NCBI GenBank assembly: GCA_002347725.1
Contig: DDXA01000004.1
Location: forward strand, 124,001-188,000
Origin: Actinobacteria bacterium UBA2272
Lineage (GTDB): Bacteria; Actinomycetota; Coriobacteriia; Anaerosomatales; Anaerosomataceae
Length of the DNA stretch: 64,000 nt
Direction: 5' to 3'
Made by a program: the position numbers and the translations under genes. Of this stretch, positions 18,830-27,277 are shown piece by piece; positions within the stretch are counted from its first letter, which is position 1, and each line of letters opens with the position of its first letter. The notes beneath the pieces are model-generated. The model saw only the letters and a program-made list of their open reading frames with translations, was not told the origin of the DNA and searched no databases.

Positions 18830-19276
18830 CTACCGTGCGCTGTCTTCAATGGCGCCGATCTTGTCGACGCGGCGCTGGTGCCGCCCGCCTTCGAAGGCGG
18901 TGCCGATGAATGCGCCCACGATCTCGGCGGCAACCTCCGGCCCGATATGTCGCCCGGGAAGCGTGACGACGTTGGCGTCGTTGTGAAGCCGTGCCATGCG
19001 GGCCATCCCGGGGTCTGAGATCTGGACGGCACGCACCCCCGGCACCTTGTTGGCTGCGATCGCCATGCCGAGTCCGGTGCCGCACACGAGCACACCGAAG
19101 TCGGTCTCGCCGTCGGCGACGGCATGAGCCACCGCGGCGGCGTAGTCCGGGTAGTCCACCGACTCTTCGCCGTACGTACCGACGTCGACGACCTCGTGAC
19201 CGAGGTCGTCGAGAGTCCGCCTGACCTGCTCTTTAAGCTCGAAACCGGCGTGATCCGCGCCGATGTGGATGCGCAT
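18830..19276 (-). CDS. rpiB: Ribose-5-phosphate isomerase B
   Basis: 148 residues. Interconverts ribose-5-P and ribulose-5-P. The start MRIHIGADHAGFELK and the active-site Cys segment VLVCGTGLGMAIAANK are diagnostic; the anion-hole residues of the LHNDANVVTLPGR stretch follow. AAGGGGA precedes the ATG. With the transaldolase at 25.7 kb it covers part of the non-oxidative pentose phosphate route. Confidence 0.95.
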   Translation of the reverse strand: MRIHIGADHAGFELKEQVRRTLDDLGHEVVDVGTYGEESVDYPDYAAAVAHAVADGETDFGVLVCGTGLGMAIAANKVPGVRAVQISDPGMARMARLHNDANVVTLPGRHIGPEVAAEIVGAFIGTAFEGGRHQRRVDKIGAIEDSAR

Positions 19277-19294
19277 CGGGTCCCCTTTACGTGT

Positions 19295-19325
19295 GCGGGA
19301 GGCGACCGGACTGGCCGCCTCCCGC
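19295..19325 (-). terminator. Hairpin between tsaC and rpiB
   Basis: GCGGGAGGCG pairs perfectly with CGCCTCCCGC over an 11-nt loop in the 80-nt gap. No U-tract follows on the minus strand, so it may be a partial terminator or attenuator in front of rpiB. Confidence 0.45.
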
Positions 19326-19356
19326 AGATTGTACCGTATCGTGAGCCCGCCGGACG

Positions 19357-20001
19357 CTACGCCGGCAAGCCCGTGGCCGCCGCCATGACGTCGGCTTCCG
19401 AAACCGGTCCGACCCGAGTGACCACGGGCTCGGGACCGGTGCAGTCGACCACGGTCGACGCCATGCGGTGCGGGGTCTCGCCGCCATCGAGCGTGAGATC
19501 GGCAGCTGCGATGATGCGCTCCTCGAGCTCGTCGAACGTGCCGGCCGGCGGCAGTCCCGACGTATTGGCCGAGGTCGTGATGATCGCCGCACCGGAAGCG
19601 CGGATGAGGTCCTGAACGAGATCGTGCGCCGGCGAGCGCAGCGCGACCGTGCCACGGTCGTCACGGAACTCGGGGGCGACCGAGTCGTGCGCCTTGACCA
19701 CGATCGTCAGGGCACCGGGCCAGAACGCCCGCGCGATGCGGTGCGCGTACTCGGGCACGTCCACCCCGTAGATGTCGAGCGCCGCGTCATCCTCGACGAG
19801 CCACGGCAGTGGCTTGTTCTTCGGCCGCATCTTGATGTCGATGATCTCCTGCGGTCCGAAACACGAAGTAGCGGAAGCGCCTATCCCGTAGACGGTCTCG
19901 GTCGGGAATACGATGATGCCCCCGTCCCTGAGTACCGTGGCGGCGAGATTGACTACTTCCGCCGAGGGGTTTTCGGGGTCGATGTGAATCACCTTACTCA
20001 T
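19357..20001 (-). CDS. tsaC: L-threonylcarbamoyladenylate synthase (Sua5/YrdC/YciO family)
   Basis: 214 residues. Makes TC-AMP from threonine, bicarbonate and ATP for the t6A37 modification of ANN-decoding tRNAs. The YrdC core is seen in IVFPTETVYGIGASA and in the KMRPKNKPLPWLV substrate-binding loop (Lys/Arg). There is no C-terminal Sua5 domain, so it is the short TsaC form. The ATG overlaps the prmC stop by 4 nt. The partners TsaB, TsaD and TsaE are not in this window. Confidence 0.92.
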   Translation of the reverse strand: MSKVIHIDPENPSAEVVNLAATVLRDGGIIVFPTETVYGIGASATSCFGPQEIIDIKMRPKNKPLPWLVEDDAALDIYGVDVPEYAHRIARAFWPGALTIVVKAHDSVAPEFRDDRGTVALRSPAHDLVQDLIRASGAAIITTSANTSGLPPAGTFDELEERIIAAADLTLDGGETPHRMASTVVDCTGPEPVVTRVGPVSEADVMAAATGLPA

Positions 20002-20879
20002 GGCTTCATCGCCCTGCCTTTCCGTCCGTAGACGATCCGGTCCCTACCGGTCAGGTCCTTGCGGACCACTACACACTCATACGACTCCTCGAGCAGCGAC
20101 GCGGCATCTGCCACGCGCCCGGTGTCCAGTTCGACCGCCAGAGCGCCGCCCGGGGCCAGCCACCCGTGAGCCTGGTCGACGATCCGGCGGAAGACATCAA
20201 GCCCGTCCGGTCCGCCATCGAGCGCCTCACAGGGCTCGAAGCCGAGCACCTCGGCGGGAAGATCGGGGAGATCCGCGCTCGGGACGTACGGGGGGTTGGA
20301 CACGATGAAGCCGACGGTCCCGGCGAGCTTGGCAGGCAGCGGATCGAAAAGGTCTCCATGGACTACTTGTACCCTGTTGTCGACCCCCGCGTGAAGTGCG
20401 TTCCGACGAGCGGCCTCAACCGCTCGGTCGTTGACGTCGGAGGCCCAGACCCGGACGCCCGGATGCTCGCTTGCGAGCGACACCGCGACGCAGCCCGAAC
20501 CCGTGCACAGATCGACCACGACGGGCTCGGGGACATCGGTGATGGTCTCGAGCACGACGTCGACGAGCACCTCCGTCTCGGGCCGTGGAATGAACACGCC
20601 GGGTGTGACGTGCACCACGAGATGTCTGAACGGCATCTCGCCCGTCACGTACTGAAGCGGCATCCCCTCGGCACGCTTGGTCACGAGCGTGCGGTACCGT
20701 TCGCGCTCGTCGGCCGTAAGCGGACGATCGTGGTGGGTGTACAACTCGACGCGTGAGAGCCCGGTCGCCGCGGAGAGGAGCCACTCTGCCGAGCGACGGG
20801 GGTGCCCGTCATCCTTGCGCCCCAGGAACTCCGCGGTCCACTCGAGCGCGTCTTTCACGGTCCAGACGCGCCCGGCCAC
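19998..20879 (-). CDS. prmC: Release factor glutamine methyltransferase
   Basis: 293 residues. Methylates the Gln of the GGQ motif in release factors. The helical N-terminal domain (1-95) is followed by the SAM-binding motif VDLCTGSGCVAVSLA and the catalytic NPPY motif (SNPPYVPS, near 190). The start is GTG 20879, directly after the prfA TAG, so it is coupled to its own substrate gene. Confidence 0.95.
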   Translation of the reverse strand: MAGRVWTVKDALEWTAEFLGRKDDGHPRRSAEWLLSAATGLSRVELYTHHDRPLTADERERYRTLVTKRAEGMPLQYVTGEMPFRHLVVHVTPGVFIPRPETEVLVDVVLETITDVPEPVVVDLCTGSGCVAVSLASEHPGVRVWASDVNDRAVEAARRNALHAGVDNRVQVVHGDLFDPLPAKLAGTVGFIVSNPPYVPSADLPDLPAEVLGFEPCEALDGGPDGLDVFRRIVDQAHGWLAPGGALAVELDTGRVADAASLLEESYECVVVRKDLTGRDRIVYGRKGRAMKP

Positions 20880-21947
20880 CTAGACCACCGCCGCCAGTCG
20901 CTCCGCCCGGTCGGCGGCCGCCAGGCCTTCGATGAGGTCGTCGATCTCCCCCTGCAGAATGGCCGGGATGTTGTGGATCGTGAGCCCGATCCGGTGATCG
21001 GTCACCCGGTCTTGCGGGAAGTTGTACGTGCGGATCTTCTCCGAACGGTCGCCCGAGCCGATCTGGCTCTTGCGCGCGGCGCCGAGCTCGGCATGGCGGC
21101 GCTCGAGCTCGGCCTCGTAGAGACGCGCGCGGAGTACGCGCATCGCCGCCTCCCGGTTCTGAAGCTGCGACTTCTGATTCTGGGACTGGACCACGACACC
21201 CGTGGGCACGTGCGTGATACGAACCGCCGAGTCGGTGGTGTTGACGCTCTGACCTCCGGGTCCGCTCGAGCGGTAGACGTCGATGCGCAGGTCGTTCATG
21301 TCGATATCGATCTCGACGTCCTCGGCCTCGGGGAGCACCGCAACGGTCGCCGTCGAGGTGTGGATGCGCCCCTGACTCTCCGTGGCGGGCACGCGCTGCA
21401 CGCGGTGCACGCCGCTCTCGAACTTCATCTTCGAGTAGACGCCCTTGCCCTTGATCATGAACGAGACGTCCCTGTAGCCGCCGACCTCGTTTGCTGCGAC
21501 GTCGATCTCCTCGACCTTCCACTTCTGCCGCTCGGCGTACCGGACGTACATGCGGTACAGGTCGCCGGCGAACAGGCCGGCCTCGTCGCCGCCGGCACCG
21601 GAGCGGATCTCGATGATGACGTTCTTCTCATCGTTGGGGTCCGCTGGGAGCATCATGACCTTGAGCTCCTCCTCGAGCGGCTCCACGCGCGCCTCGAGTT
21701 CGTCGAGCTCGTCTTTGGCGAGCTCCTTCATCTCGGGATCGGCCTCGGTCCGCAGCATGTCGCGCGCGCTGGCGATACCATCGAGCACCTCGATGTACTC
21801 GCGGACCTTGGTCGCCAGCGGCGTCATGGCGGCGTGCTCCTTGGCCAGCCGCGTGTACTCCTTCTGGTCCGCGAGGACCGATGGGTCGGAGAGCTTCGAC
21901 GTTATCTCGTCGTACGACGAGAGTATGGATTCGAGTCTGCTACGCAT
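20880..21947 (-). CDS. prfA: Peptide chain release factor 1
   Basis: 355 residues. Recognises UAG/UAA stops. The codon-reading tripeptide is PAT at 187-189 (RF1 type, not SPF of RF2). The GGQ motif is at 231-233 (SSGPGGQSVN). AAGGA precedes ATG 21947. Upstream, a TGC-TACGCT sequence at 21976-21984 could be an extended -10 box, but it is weak. Directly followed by prmC. Confidence 0.97.
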   Translation of the reverse strand: MRSRLESILSSYDEITSKLSDPSVLADQKEYTRLAKEHAAMTPLATKVREYIEVLDGIASARDMLRTEADPEMKELAKDELDELEARVEPLEEELKVMMLPADPNDEKNVIIEIRSGAGGDEAGLFAGDLYRMYVRYAERQKWKVEEIDVAANEVGGYRDVSFMIKGKGVYSKMKFESGVHRVQRVPATESQGRIHTSTATVAVLPEAEDVEIDIDMNDLRIDVYRSSGPGGQSVNTTDSAVRITHVPTGVVVQSQNQKSQLQNREAAMRVLRARLYEAELERRHAELGAARKSQIGSGDRSEKIRTYNFPQDRVTDHRIGLTIHNIPAILQGEIDDLIEGLAAADRAERLAAVV

Positions 21948-22023
21948 GATCTGATCCTTACGCGTGGACGGTGACAGCGTAGCACGCGATGCGGGCCGCG
22001 CAGATGTCCCGGGGAGGGGCCGG

Positions 22024-23031
22024 TCAGTCCAGCGCCGGAAGCGGTTCGAGTTCGCAGGCAGGCGCCTCGCCGCGCGCCTCAGCCTCGGCCTGCTCGCGTG
22101 CGACGACCATGTTCATGGCGGCCACCGCGATCTCGATCATCGACTCGTCGGGCTCGGCGGTGGTCAGACGCTGCATCTGCAACCCAGGCCAGAGCAGGAC
22201 CTTCACCAGCGGGTTCTCCGGCCGCGTGCCCGCCCACTTGACGGTGATCTCGTAGGCGATGCCCGCGATGAGCGGGAGCAAGACGATCCGGATACCGATA
22301 TTGAACGCGAGCACCCACATCCGCCCGTCGACGCCCCACGCCGCGAGGATCGCCTTGCCCGGGACGAGCGAGAAGACCGCGATCGCCACGACCATCACCA
22401 TCAACAGGAACGACGTGCCGCACCTGACATGGAGCGTCGTGTACCGCTGGATGATGTCGGACTCGAGCGGCAGACCGCGCTCGTAGGCGTGAATGGTCTT
22501 GTGCTCGGCGCCATGGTACGCAAAGACGCGCTTGATCTCCTTCAGGCGGCTGACCGCCACGATATAGGCGAAGAACGCGACGAGTCTCAAGACGCCGTCA
22601 ACGACGTTCCAGGTGAACGGACGGTCGACCGAGCTGCCGACGAGCAGGTTGGTCACGATGGCCGGCAGCACGATGAACAGCCCGACCGCGAGACCGATGC
22701 CGAGCACCATCGTGAGGCCGATCTCCTTGGATGAGAGCTTCTCCTCCTCGGTCTCACCCGCGTGTTCGGCCGAGATGCCGAACGCCTTCACGGCAAGCAC
22801 CATCGTCTCGTAGAAGCCCCACATCCCGCGGATGATCGGCCACTTGAGCCACGCATGCCTGTCTCTGGCCGAGACGAGGTCGTGCTCCTCGGTGTAGATC
22901 TCACCTGACGGCTCGCGCACTGCCACGGCCCAGTTGTACTTGCCGCGCATCATGATGCCCTCGAGCAGCGCCTGGCCGCCGATGTGCGTCGGGCGCACGG
23001 TGCAGCCCTCGTTCGTGTGGTCCTCTGACAT
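22024..23031 (-). CDS. DUF1385 membrane protein (YqhQ family)
   Basis: 335 residues. The N-terminus THIGGQALLEGIMMRGKYNWAVAVR is the DUF1385 hallmark; AYHGAEHKTIHAYERG and LHVRCGTSFLLMV are further conserved His/Cys-rich segments that might bind metal. Four or more membrane segments alternate with these loops. No biochemical function is established. Start ATG 23031 is preferred; a GTG at 23037 would overlap the thyX TGA. In Firmicutes and Actinobacteria this gene is often near prfA/prmC, as here. Confidence 0.85.
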   Translation of the reverse strand: MSEDHTNEGCTVRPTHIGGQALLEGIMMRGKYNWAVAVREPSGEIYTEEHDLVSARDRHAWLKWPIIRGMWGFYETMVLAVKAFGISAEHAGETEEEKLSSKEIGLTMVLGIGLAVGLFIVLPAIVTNLLVGSSVDRPFTWNVVDGVLRLVAFFAYIVAVSRLKEIKRVFAYHGAEHKTIHAYERGLPLESDIIQRYTTLHVRCGTSFLLMVMVVAIAVFSLVPGKAILAAWGVDGRMWVLAFNIGIRIVLLPLIAGIAYEITVKWAGTRPENPLVKVLLWPGLQMQRLTTAEPDESMIEIAVAAMNMVVAREQAEAEARGEAPACELEPLPALD

Positions 23032-23033
23032 GC

Positions 23034-23717
23034 TCACTCCCGTTTCGGGGCTCTGGGGTACGGATCGCCGCAGGTCATCTTCCCCTCGCGGCATGGTCCA
23101 CGACGGCACGACGCGCCCGCGTCGGCGAAGATGTACGGCGCGGTAGGCTCGCCGAGGTCGAGCATGGCGAGCGCAAGCTCGCGGATCTCCCACTGCGCGC
23201 GCTTGCAGCAGCGGAGCTCGAAGAAGTGCAGGAGTTCCCGGACGTTCATGGTGATGACGATCTTGGTCTCCATGGCGTTCGGGAGCAGGTAGCGCGCGTC
23301 CTCGGCAGGTACGCCGGCGTCCACGAGCGCACGGTACGATGCGAAGGCCGCCTTCGTGGCCTCGGCGAATGCGGCTGCCGCCTCAGGGTGGGCCGCGACC
23401 GACGGCGGCGTGATGAAGCACGGCTCCTCGGCGTAGGTGACGTAGCGCTGCGACTGCTGGTTGTAGCTCGCCAGCCGGTGACGAACCAGCTGGTGGGTCA
23501 TCGCCCGGCTGACGCCATCGACCGCGAAGCTGTAGACCGCGTGCTCGAGCGCCGACGTGTGACCCGACGTGATGATGGTCCTGAGCACGCGGCGAACGGC
23601 ATCTTCCGACATATCTTCGAGCAGCTCGGCCGCGCCGACCGGCGCGTAACACAGCCGCGCGGCCGCGGCGATAGCACGCTCGGGCTCGGGTGTGTGGAAG
23701 AGCAGCTTGACGTCCAC
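23034..23717 (-). CDS. thyX: Flavin-dependent thymidylate synthase ThyX
   Basis: 227 residues. Makes dTMP from dUMP using FADH2 and methylene-THF. The ThyX motif RHRLASYNQQSQR is at 79-91. The start is taken at GTG 23717, because GGAGG lies 7 nt upstream; an ATG at 23738 would put this SD inside the gene. The C-terminus has extra Cys residues (ELRCCKRAQWEIR, ASCRRGPCREGKMTCG) seen in actinobacterial forms. It fits the dCMP deaminase, glyA and tmk genes in the window; no thyA was seen here. Confidence 0.95.
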   Translation of the reverse strand: MDVKLLFHTPEPERAIAAAARLCYAPVGAAELLEDMSEDAVRRVLRTIITSGHTSALEHAVYSFAVDGVSRAMTHQLVRHRLASYNQQSQRYVTYAEEPCFITPPSVAAHPEAAAAFAEATKAAFASYRALVDAGVPAEDARYLLPNAMETKIVITMNVRELLHFFELRCCKRAQWEIRELALAMLDLGEPTAPYIFADAGASCRRGPCREGKMTCGDPYPRAPKRE

Positions 23718-23736
23718 GACGGGGCCTCCATAACGC

Positions 23737-23764
23737 AAGAAGGCGGGTCGGCGCCCGCCTTCTT
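23737..23764 (-). terminator. Terminator between rpmE and thyX
   Basis: AAGAAGGCGGG and CCCGCCTTCTT form a perfect 11-bp stem with a 6-nt loop, 31 nt after the rpmE stop. The stem ends in CTTCTT with a further T on the plus strand, so it may work in either direction. It separates the ribosomal-protein transcript from thyX. Confidence 0.65.
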
Positions 23765-23794
23765 TCGATGATACCAGCGGAAGCAGCAGCTCCC

Positions 23795-24208
23795 CTATTC
23801 GGCAGCGGGCTCCTCGGCGGGGACGTCCTCGACCACGTCAGCGGCGGCCTCGCCGCTCTCGATGGCCTCGGCGACCTCGACCTTGGCGGCACGCTCGACT
23901 CTCGTGGAGTCCTTGATCGCCTTGGCCTCACGAGCGGTGATCGCAGCCTCTTCGGCGGCCTTACGGCGCGCTTCGCGCTCGGCGGCTTCCTTCTCGGCTA
24001 CCACCGCTGCGGCGTTGCCGAACTTGTCGGCGAAACGCTGCACGCGACCACCCGAGTCGACGAGCTTCTGGGTGCCGGTATAGAACGGGTGACACTTCGA
24101 GCAGAGCTCGACGCGCAGTTCTGCTTTCGTGGACCGCGTCGTGAAGGTCTCGCCGCACGAGCAGGTGACCTTGGCCTCGACGTAGTCGGGGTGGATTCCG
24201 GTACGCAC
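23795..24208 (-). CDS. rpmE: Ribosomal protein bL31 with long C-terminal extension
   Basis: 137 residues, about twice the usual length. Residues 1-68 are a normal zinc-type bL31 (IHPDYVEAKVTC; Cys16, Cys18, Cys36, Cys39). Residues 69-137 are a low-complexity Ala/Glu/Lys tail that should form a charged helix, ending in an acidic EEPAAE. Codon pattern does not change at the junction and no stop intervenes. The start is GTG 24208 with GGAGGT upstream. It has its own promoter at 24266-24295 and terminator at 23737-23764. Confidence 0.93.
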   Translation of the reverse strand: MRTGIHPDYVEAKVTCSCGETFTTRSTKAELRVELCSKCHPFYTGTQKLVDSGGRVQRFADKFGNAAAVVAEKEAAEREARRKAAEEAAITAREAKAIKDSTRVERAAKVEVAEAIESGEAAADVVEDVPAEEPAAE

Positions 24209-24229
24209 TTCTAGCACCTCCGCGAATGT

Positions 24230-24248
24230 GCCTGGTTTCCGACCAGGC
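24230..24248 (-). promoter_or_regulatory. Leader hairpin of rpmE mRNA
   Basis: GCCTGGT and ACCAGGC pair over a 5-nt loop between the predicted promoter and the rpmE ribosome-binding site. It could serve in autoregulation by bL31 or simply stabilise the 5' end. Short stem, so modest support. Confidence 0.35.
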
Positions 24249-24265
24249 GTGAGGACAGCCGTGGA

Positions 24266-24295
24266 ATCATAGCACGGCGGCCGAGCGGGCAGCAA
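24266..24295 (-). promoter_or_regulatory. Promoter of rpmE
   Basis: On the minus strand TTGCTG (24290-24295), an 18-nt spacer ending in TGC, and TATGAT (24266-24271): a -35 box plus an extended -10. Predicted start near 24259, about 50 nt before the GTG. Confidence 0.6.
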
Positions 24296-24307
24296 TCGGG
24301 AACCCGG

Positions 24308-25663
24308 CTACAGTTCCACCCCGTTGGTGACGCGCTTGTCCTCGGCGCGCTTGGCCATCTTGGTGAGGAACTCGCGGTTGGACGCGGTCTGCTTGAGACC
24401 CTTGATGAGCATGTCCATCGCGCGCTCGGTGGAGTCCACCCCGTGCAGGATGCGGCGAAGGCCCCACACGAACGGCGCCTCCATCGGATCGAGGATGAGC
24501 TCCTCCTTGCGCGTGCCCGAGGTGATGACGTCGATGGCCGGGAAGATCCGGCGGTCGGCGAGCCTGCGATCGAGCCTGAGCTCCATGTTCCCGGTGCCCT
24601 TGAACTCCTCGAAGATGACCTCGTCCATCTTCGAGCCGGTATCGACAAGCGCGGTCGCCAGGATGGTGAGGCTGCCGCCGTGCTCGATGTTGCGCGCCGC
24701 GCCGAAGAACTTCTTCGGCGGATAGAGCGCGGTCGAGTCGACACCGCCCGACAGGATGCGTCCGGAGGCGGGGGTGGCCAGGTTGTAGGCGCGGGCAAGG
24801 CGCGTGATCGAATCGAGGAGGATCATCACGTCGAAGCCGCTTTCCACGAGCCGCTTGGCGCGCTCCATGACGAGCTCGGCCACGGCGATGTGGTTGTCGG
24901 CCGGCATGTCGAACGTCGAGGAGACGACCTCTCCGTGGATCGACCGCTCCATGTCGGTCACCTCTTCAGGCCGCTCGTCGACGAGCAGGCACATGAGGTA
25001 GACCTCGGGGTTGTTTGCGGTGACCGAGGCGGCGATGTCCTTGAGGACGGTGGTCTTGCCCGCCTTCGGCGGCGAGACGATCAGGCCGCGCTGGCCCTTG
25101 CCGATCGGCGCGACGAGATCGATGACGCGCGCGGTGATCTCGGCGGGGTTGTGCTCGAGCCGCAGCCGCTCATCCGGGTAGACCGGCACGAGGTCGCGGA
25201 ACACCTGGCGGCGACGGGCCGATTCGGGATCCTTCCCGTTGACCGAGAGCACCCGCGTGAGCGCCGGGTACTTCTCCGACTCCTTGGGCGGACGGATCTG
25301 ACCCTTGACCATATCGCCGCGGCGCAGTTCGGCCCGGCGGATCTGCGACATCGAGCAGTAGACGTCGTTGTCGCCGGGGAGGTAGCCGCCGGTACGGATG
25401 AAACCGTAGCCTTCCGGCAGCACGTCGAGGATTCCCACGATCTCGACGAAACCCTCGGCTTTGACCTTCGCCTCATAGACGGCCGCAACGATCTCGTCCT
25501 TCTTCTTGAGCGCCTTGACGTCCAGACCGCTCTCGGCAGCCATGGCGCGCAGCTCGGCCACCGTCTTGGCGGCGAGCTCCTCACGGGTCACGGACGGCTG
25601 GACGACCTCTGGCTGCTGGCCGCCGCCTCCGCGGCGTCCGCGCTTACGGGGACGGGCACTCAC
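24308..25663 (-). CDS. rho: Transcription termination factor Rho
   Basis: 451 residues. Hexameric RNA helicase ending transcription. Basic N-terminal tail (RPRKRGRRGG), Rho_N helical domain (27-68), cold-shock RNA-binding domain (72-145, GYGFIRTGGYLPGDND) and ATPase domain with Walker A PPKAGKTT (198-205). Q-loop/R-loop residues of MELRLDRRLADRRIFPA and the bicyclomycin region are normal. GTG 25663 overlaps the transaldolase stop (GTGA). The hairpins seen in this window mostly lack U-tracts, consistent with strong Rho use. Confidence 0.95.
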   Translation of the reverse strand: MSARPRKRGRRGGGGQQPEVVQPSVTREELAAKTVAELRAMAAESGLDVKALKKKDEIVAAVYEAKVKAEGFVEIVGILDVLPEGYGFIRTGGYLPGDNDVYCSMSQIRRAELRRGDMVKGQIRPPKESEKYPALTRVLSVNGKDPESARRRQVFRDLVPVYPDERLRLEHNPAEITARVIDLVAPIGKGQRGLIVSPPKAGKTTVLKDIAASVTANNPEVYLMCLLVDERPEEVTDMERSIHGEVVSSTFDMPADNHIAVAELVMERAKRLVESGFDVMILLDSITRLARAYNLATPASGRILSGGVDSTALYPPKKFFGAARNIEHGGSLTILATALVDTGSKMDEVIFEEFKGTGNMELRLDRRLADRRIFPAIDVITSGTRKEELILDPMEAPFVWGLRRILHGVDSTERAMDMLIKGLKQTASNREFLTKMAKRAEDKRVTNGVEL

Positions 25664-26322
25664 GCGTTCTTCACCTTCTCCCAGTCCGCAAGGAACGCCT
25701 CGAGGCCGCGATCGGTCAGCGGGTGCTTCACGAGCTTCTCTAAGACGCCGAACGGCACGGTGGCGATGTCGGCGCCCATGAGCGCGGCTGCCACGACGTG
25801 CTGGTTGTGCCGCACCGATGCGGCGATCACCTCGACCGGGTGGCCGAAGTCGTAGTTGTTCATGGCGACGATCAGGTTGCCGAGGTGCTCGAGGCCGTCT
25901 TCGGAGATGTCGTCGAACCGGCCGACGAAGGGGCTCACGTACCGGGCGCCGGCGCGAGCAGACATGAGCGCCTGGGGAACTGTGAAGCACAGCGTCATGT
26001 TCACATCGATGCCCTGCTCGGCGAGCGACTTGGTGGCGGCGAGACCCTCGGGCATGACCGGCACCTTGACGACCACGTTGGGCGCGAGAGCGGCGAGCTC
26101 GACGCCTTCAGCCACGATGTCGTCGCGCTTGAGACTCACGGTCTCGGCGGAGACGGGGCCGTCGCAGATCTCACAGATCCGCTGGATGTGAGCGTGGAAG
26201 TCGGCGAGACTGCCGCCTTCACGCGCGTAGAGCGAGGGGTTGGTGGTCACCCCCGCAAGCAGGCCCCACGACGCGGCCTCCTCGATCTCACGCAGGTTTG
26301 CGGTGTCCAGGAAGAACTTCAT
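25660..26322 (-). CDS. Transaldolase, fructose-6-phosphate aldolase-like short form
   Basis: 220 residues, the short TalC/MipB form. Transfers dihydroxyacetone units between sugar phosphates in the pentose phosphate pathway. MKFFLDTANLREIEEA and GVTTNPSL are diagnostic. The Schiff-base Lys lies in VVVKVPVM (about residue 83). Short-form members may be true transaldolases or F6P aldolases; sequence alone does not decide. It lies 1 nt after the 2-phosphoglycerate kinase stop and overlaps rho. Confidence 0.92.
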   Translation of the reverse strand: MKFFLDTANLREIEEAASWGLLAGVTTNPSLYAREGGSLADFHAHIQRICEICDGPVSAETVSLKRDDIVAEGVELAALAPNVVVKVPVMPEGLAATKSLAEQGIDVNMTLCFTVPQALMSARAGARYVSPFVGRFDDISEDGLEHLGNLIVAMNNYDFGHPVEVIAASVRHNQHVVAAALMGADIATVPFGVLEKLVKHPLTDRGLEAFLADWEKVKNA

Positions 26323-26323
26323 C

Positions 26324-27277
26324 TCACTCAGTGTCCTCTCGCTCGCCGGGCGGGTGCCATACCCGCGCCGATTCTTCGTCCTGACGGATCACCGTCTCGA
26401 CGATCAGTTCCAGTACTTCGGCCACCGTCCGGTCGAGCTGGTGGCTGTGCACGATGGGAATGCCATGCTCGCTGGCAAGGTCCTCGATATAGCGCCCGAG
26501 CAACCGGATGTTCGTGAAGTTCGCCCGGTACCGCTCGAACGGCCGCGTCCCCTCGGTCTGCACCTCACGGACGTAGAAGTGGCTGCGATGCGCCTCTTCG
26601 TCATCGACTCCGATGAGCAACTGCACGACCGACGCGTTCTTGAACTGGGAAGGCTCGATGTATCCGGGGGCCACGTGTACGCCCTCGAGCACCATGCTGA
26701 CGCCTTCGACCACCGCACGATCGATGAGCGCCTTCATACCGGTGGCCACGGCGGCTGCCTGCTCGCGGAATCCGACGATGACAGGACTCGCGCCATGGGG
26801 AACGGGGACCCTCAGGCCGCGCCACGCGTTGAAGGAACTCTCGTAGATCGCGGGCATGAGGTCACGAGAAAAGATACCACGCATGACCTGCCGAATGCTA
26901 TCCGTCGACACGATCCGGGTGATACCGAGCCGGTGAGCGACCTCTGTGGCGATCGTCGACTTGCCCACGCCGGTCGTGCCGCCGATCAGCACGATGAGCG
27001 GGCGATCGAGCTTGGATATCTCGTTCAGCCGCACGTAGCGGGCGGCGATACCGGGTCCGGCGGTCTCGGCGAGCACGCTCGCTGCCTTGTCCTGCAACTC
27101 CGAGAGCGTGAGCTCGTAGCGGCCCGCGGCGCGGAGCTCGTCCTGGACACGCTGGGCAGCCGCGTAGGCCCCCGCGGGGCTCAGCCCCGTGGCCGTGAAC
27201 GACTGCGCGAGGAGGCCCTTGCTCATCGGCAGACCATGCTTCTGGTCCTTGATGACGATCGGCGGGTTGGTGGGCAT
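26324..27277 (-). CDS. 2-phosphoglycerate kinase with N-terminal ATP-cone
   Basis: 317 residues. Phosphorylates 2-phosphoglycerate to 2,3-diphosphoglycerate. The N-terminus (1-75, VIKDQKHGLPMSKGLLAQS) is an ATP-cone-like regulatory domain. The kinase P-loop GGTTGVGKST is at 99-108, with STDSIRQVMR and VPHGASPVIVGFREQA following, as in methanogen 2PGK. Its ATG overlaps the stop of the cDPG synthetase by one base (TGATG), and it is followed by the transaldolase after 1 nt. The pair with cDPG synthetase strongly supports the assignment. Confidence 0.85.
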   Translation of the reverse strand: MPTNPPIVIKDQKHGLPMSKGLLAQSFTATGLSPAGAYAAAQRVQDELRAAGRYELTLSELQDKAASVLAETAGPGIAARYVRLNEISKLDRPLIVLIGGTTGVGKSTIATEVAHRLGITRIVSTDSIRQVMRGIFSRDLMPAIYESSFNAWRGLRVPVPHGASPVIVGFREQAAAVATGMKALIDRAVVEGVSMVLEGVHVAPGYIEPSQFKNASVVQLLIGVDDEEAHRSHFYVREVQTEGTRPFERYRANFTNIRLLGRYIEDLASEHGIPIVHSHQLDRTVAEVLELIVETVIRQDEESARVWHPPGEREDTE

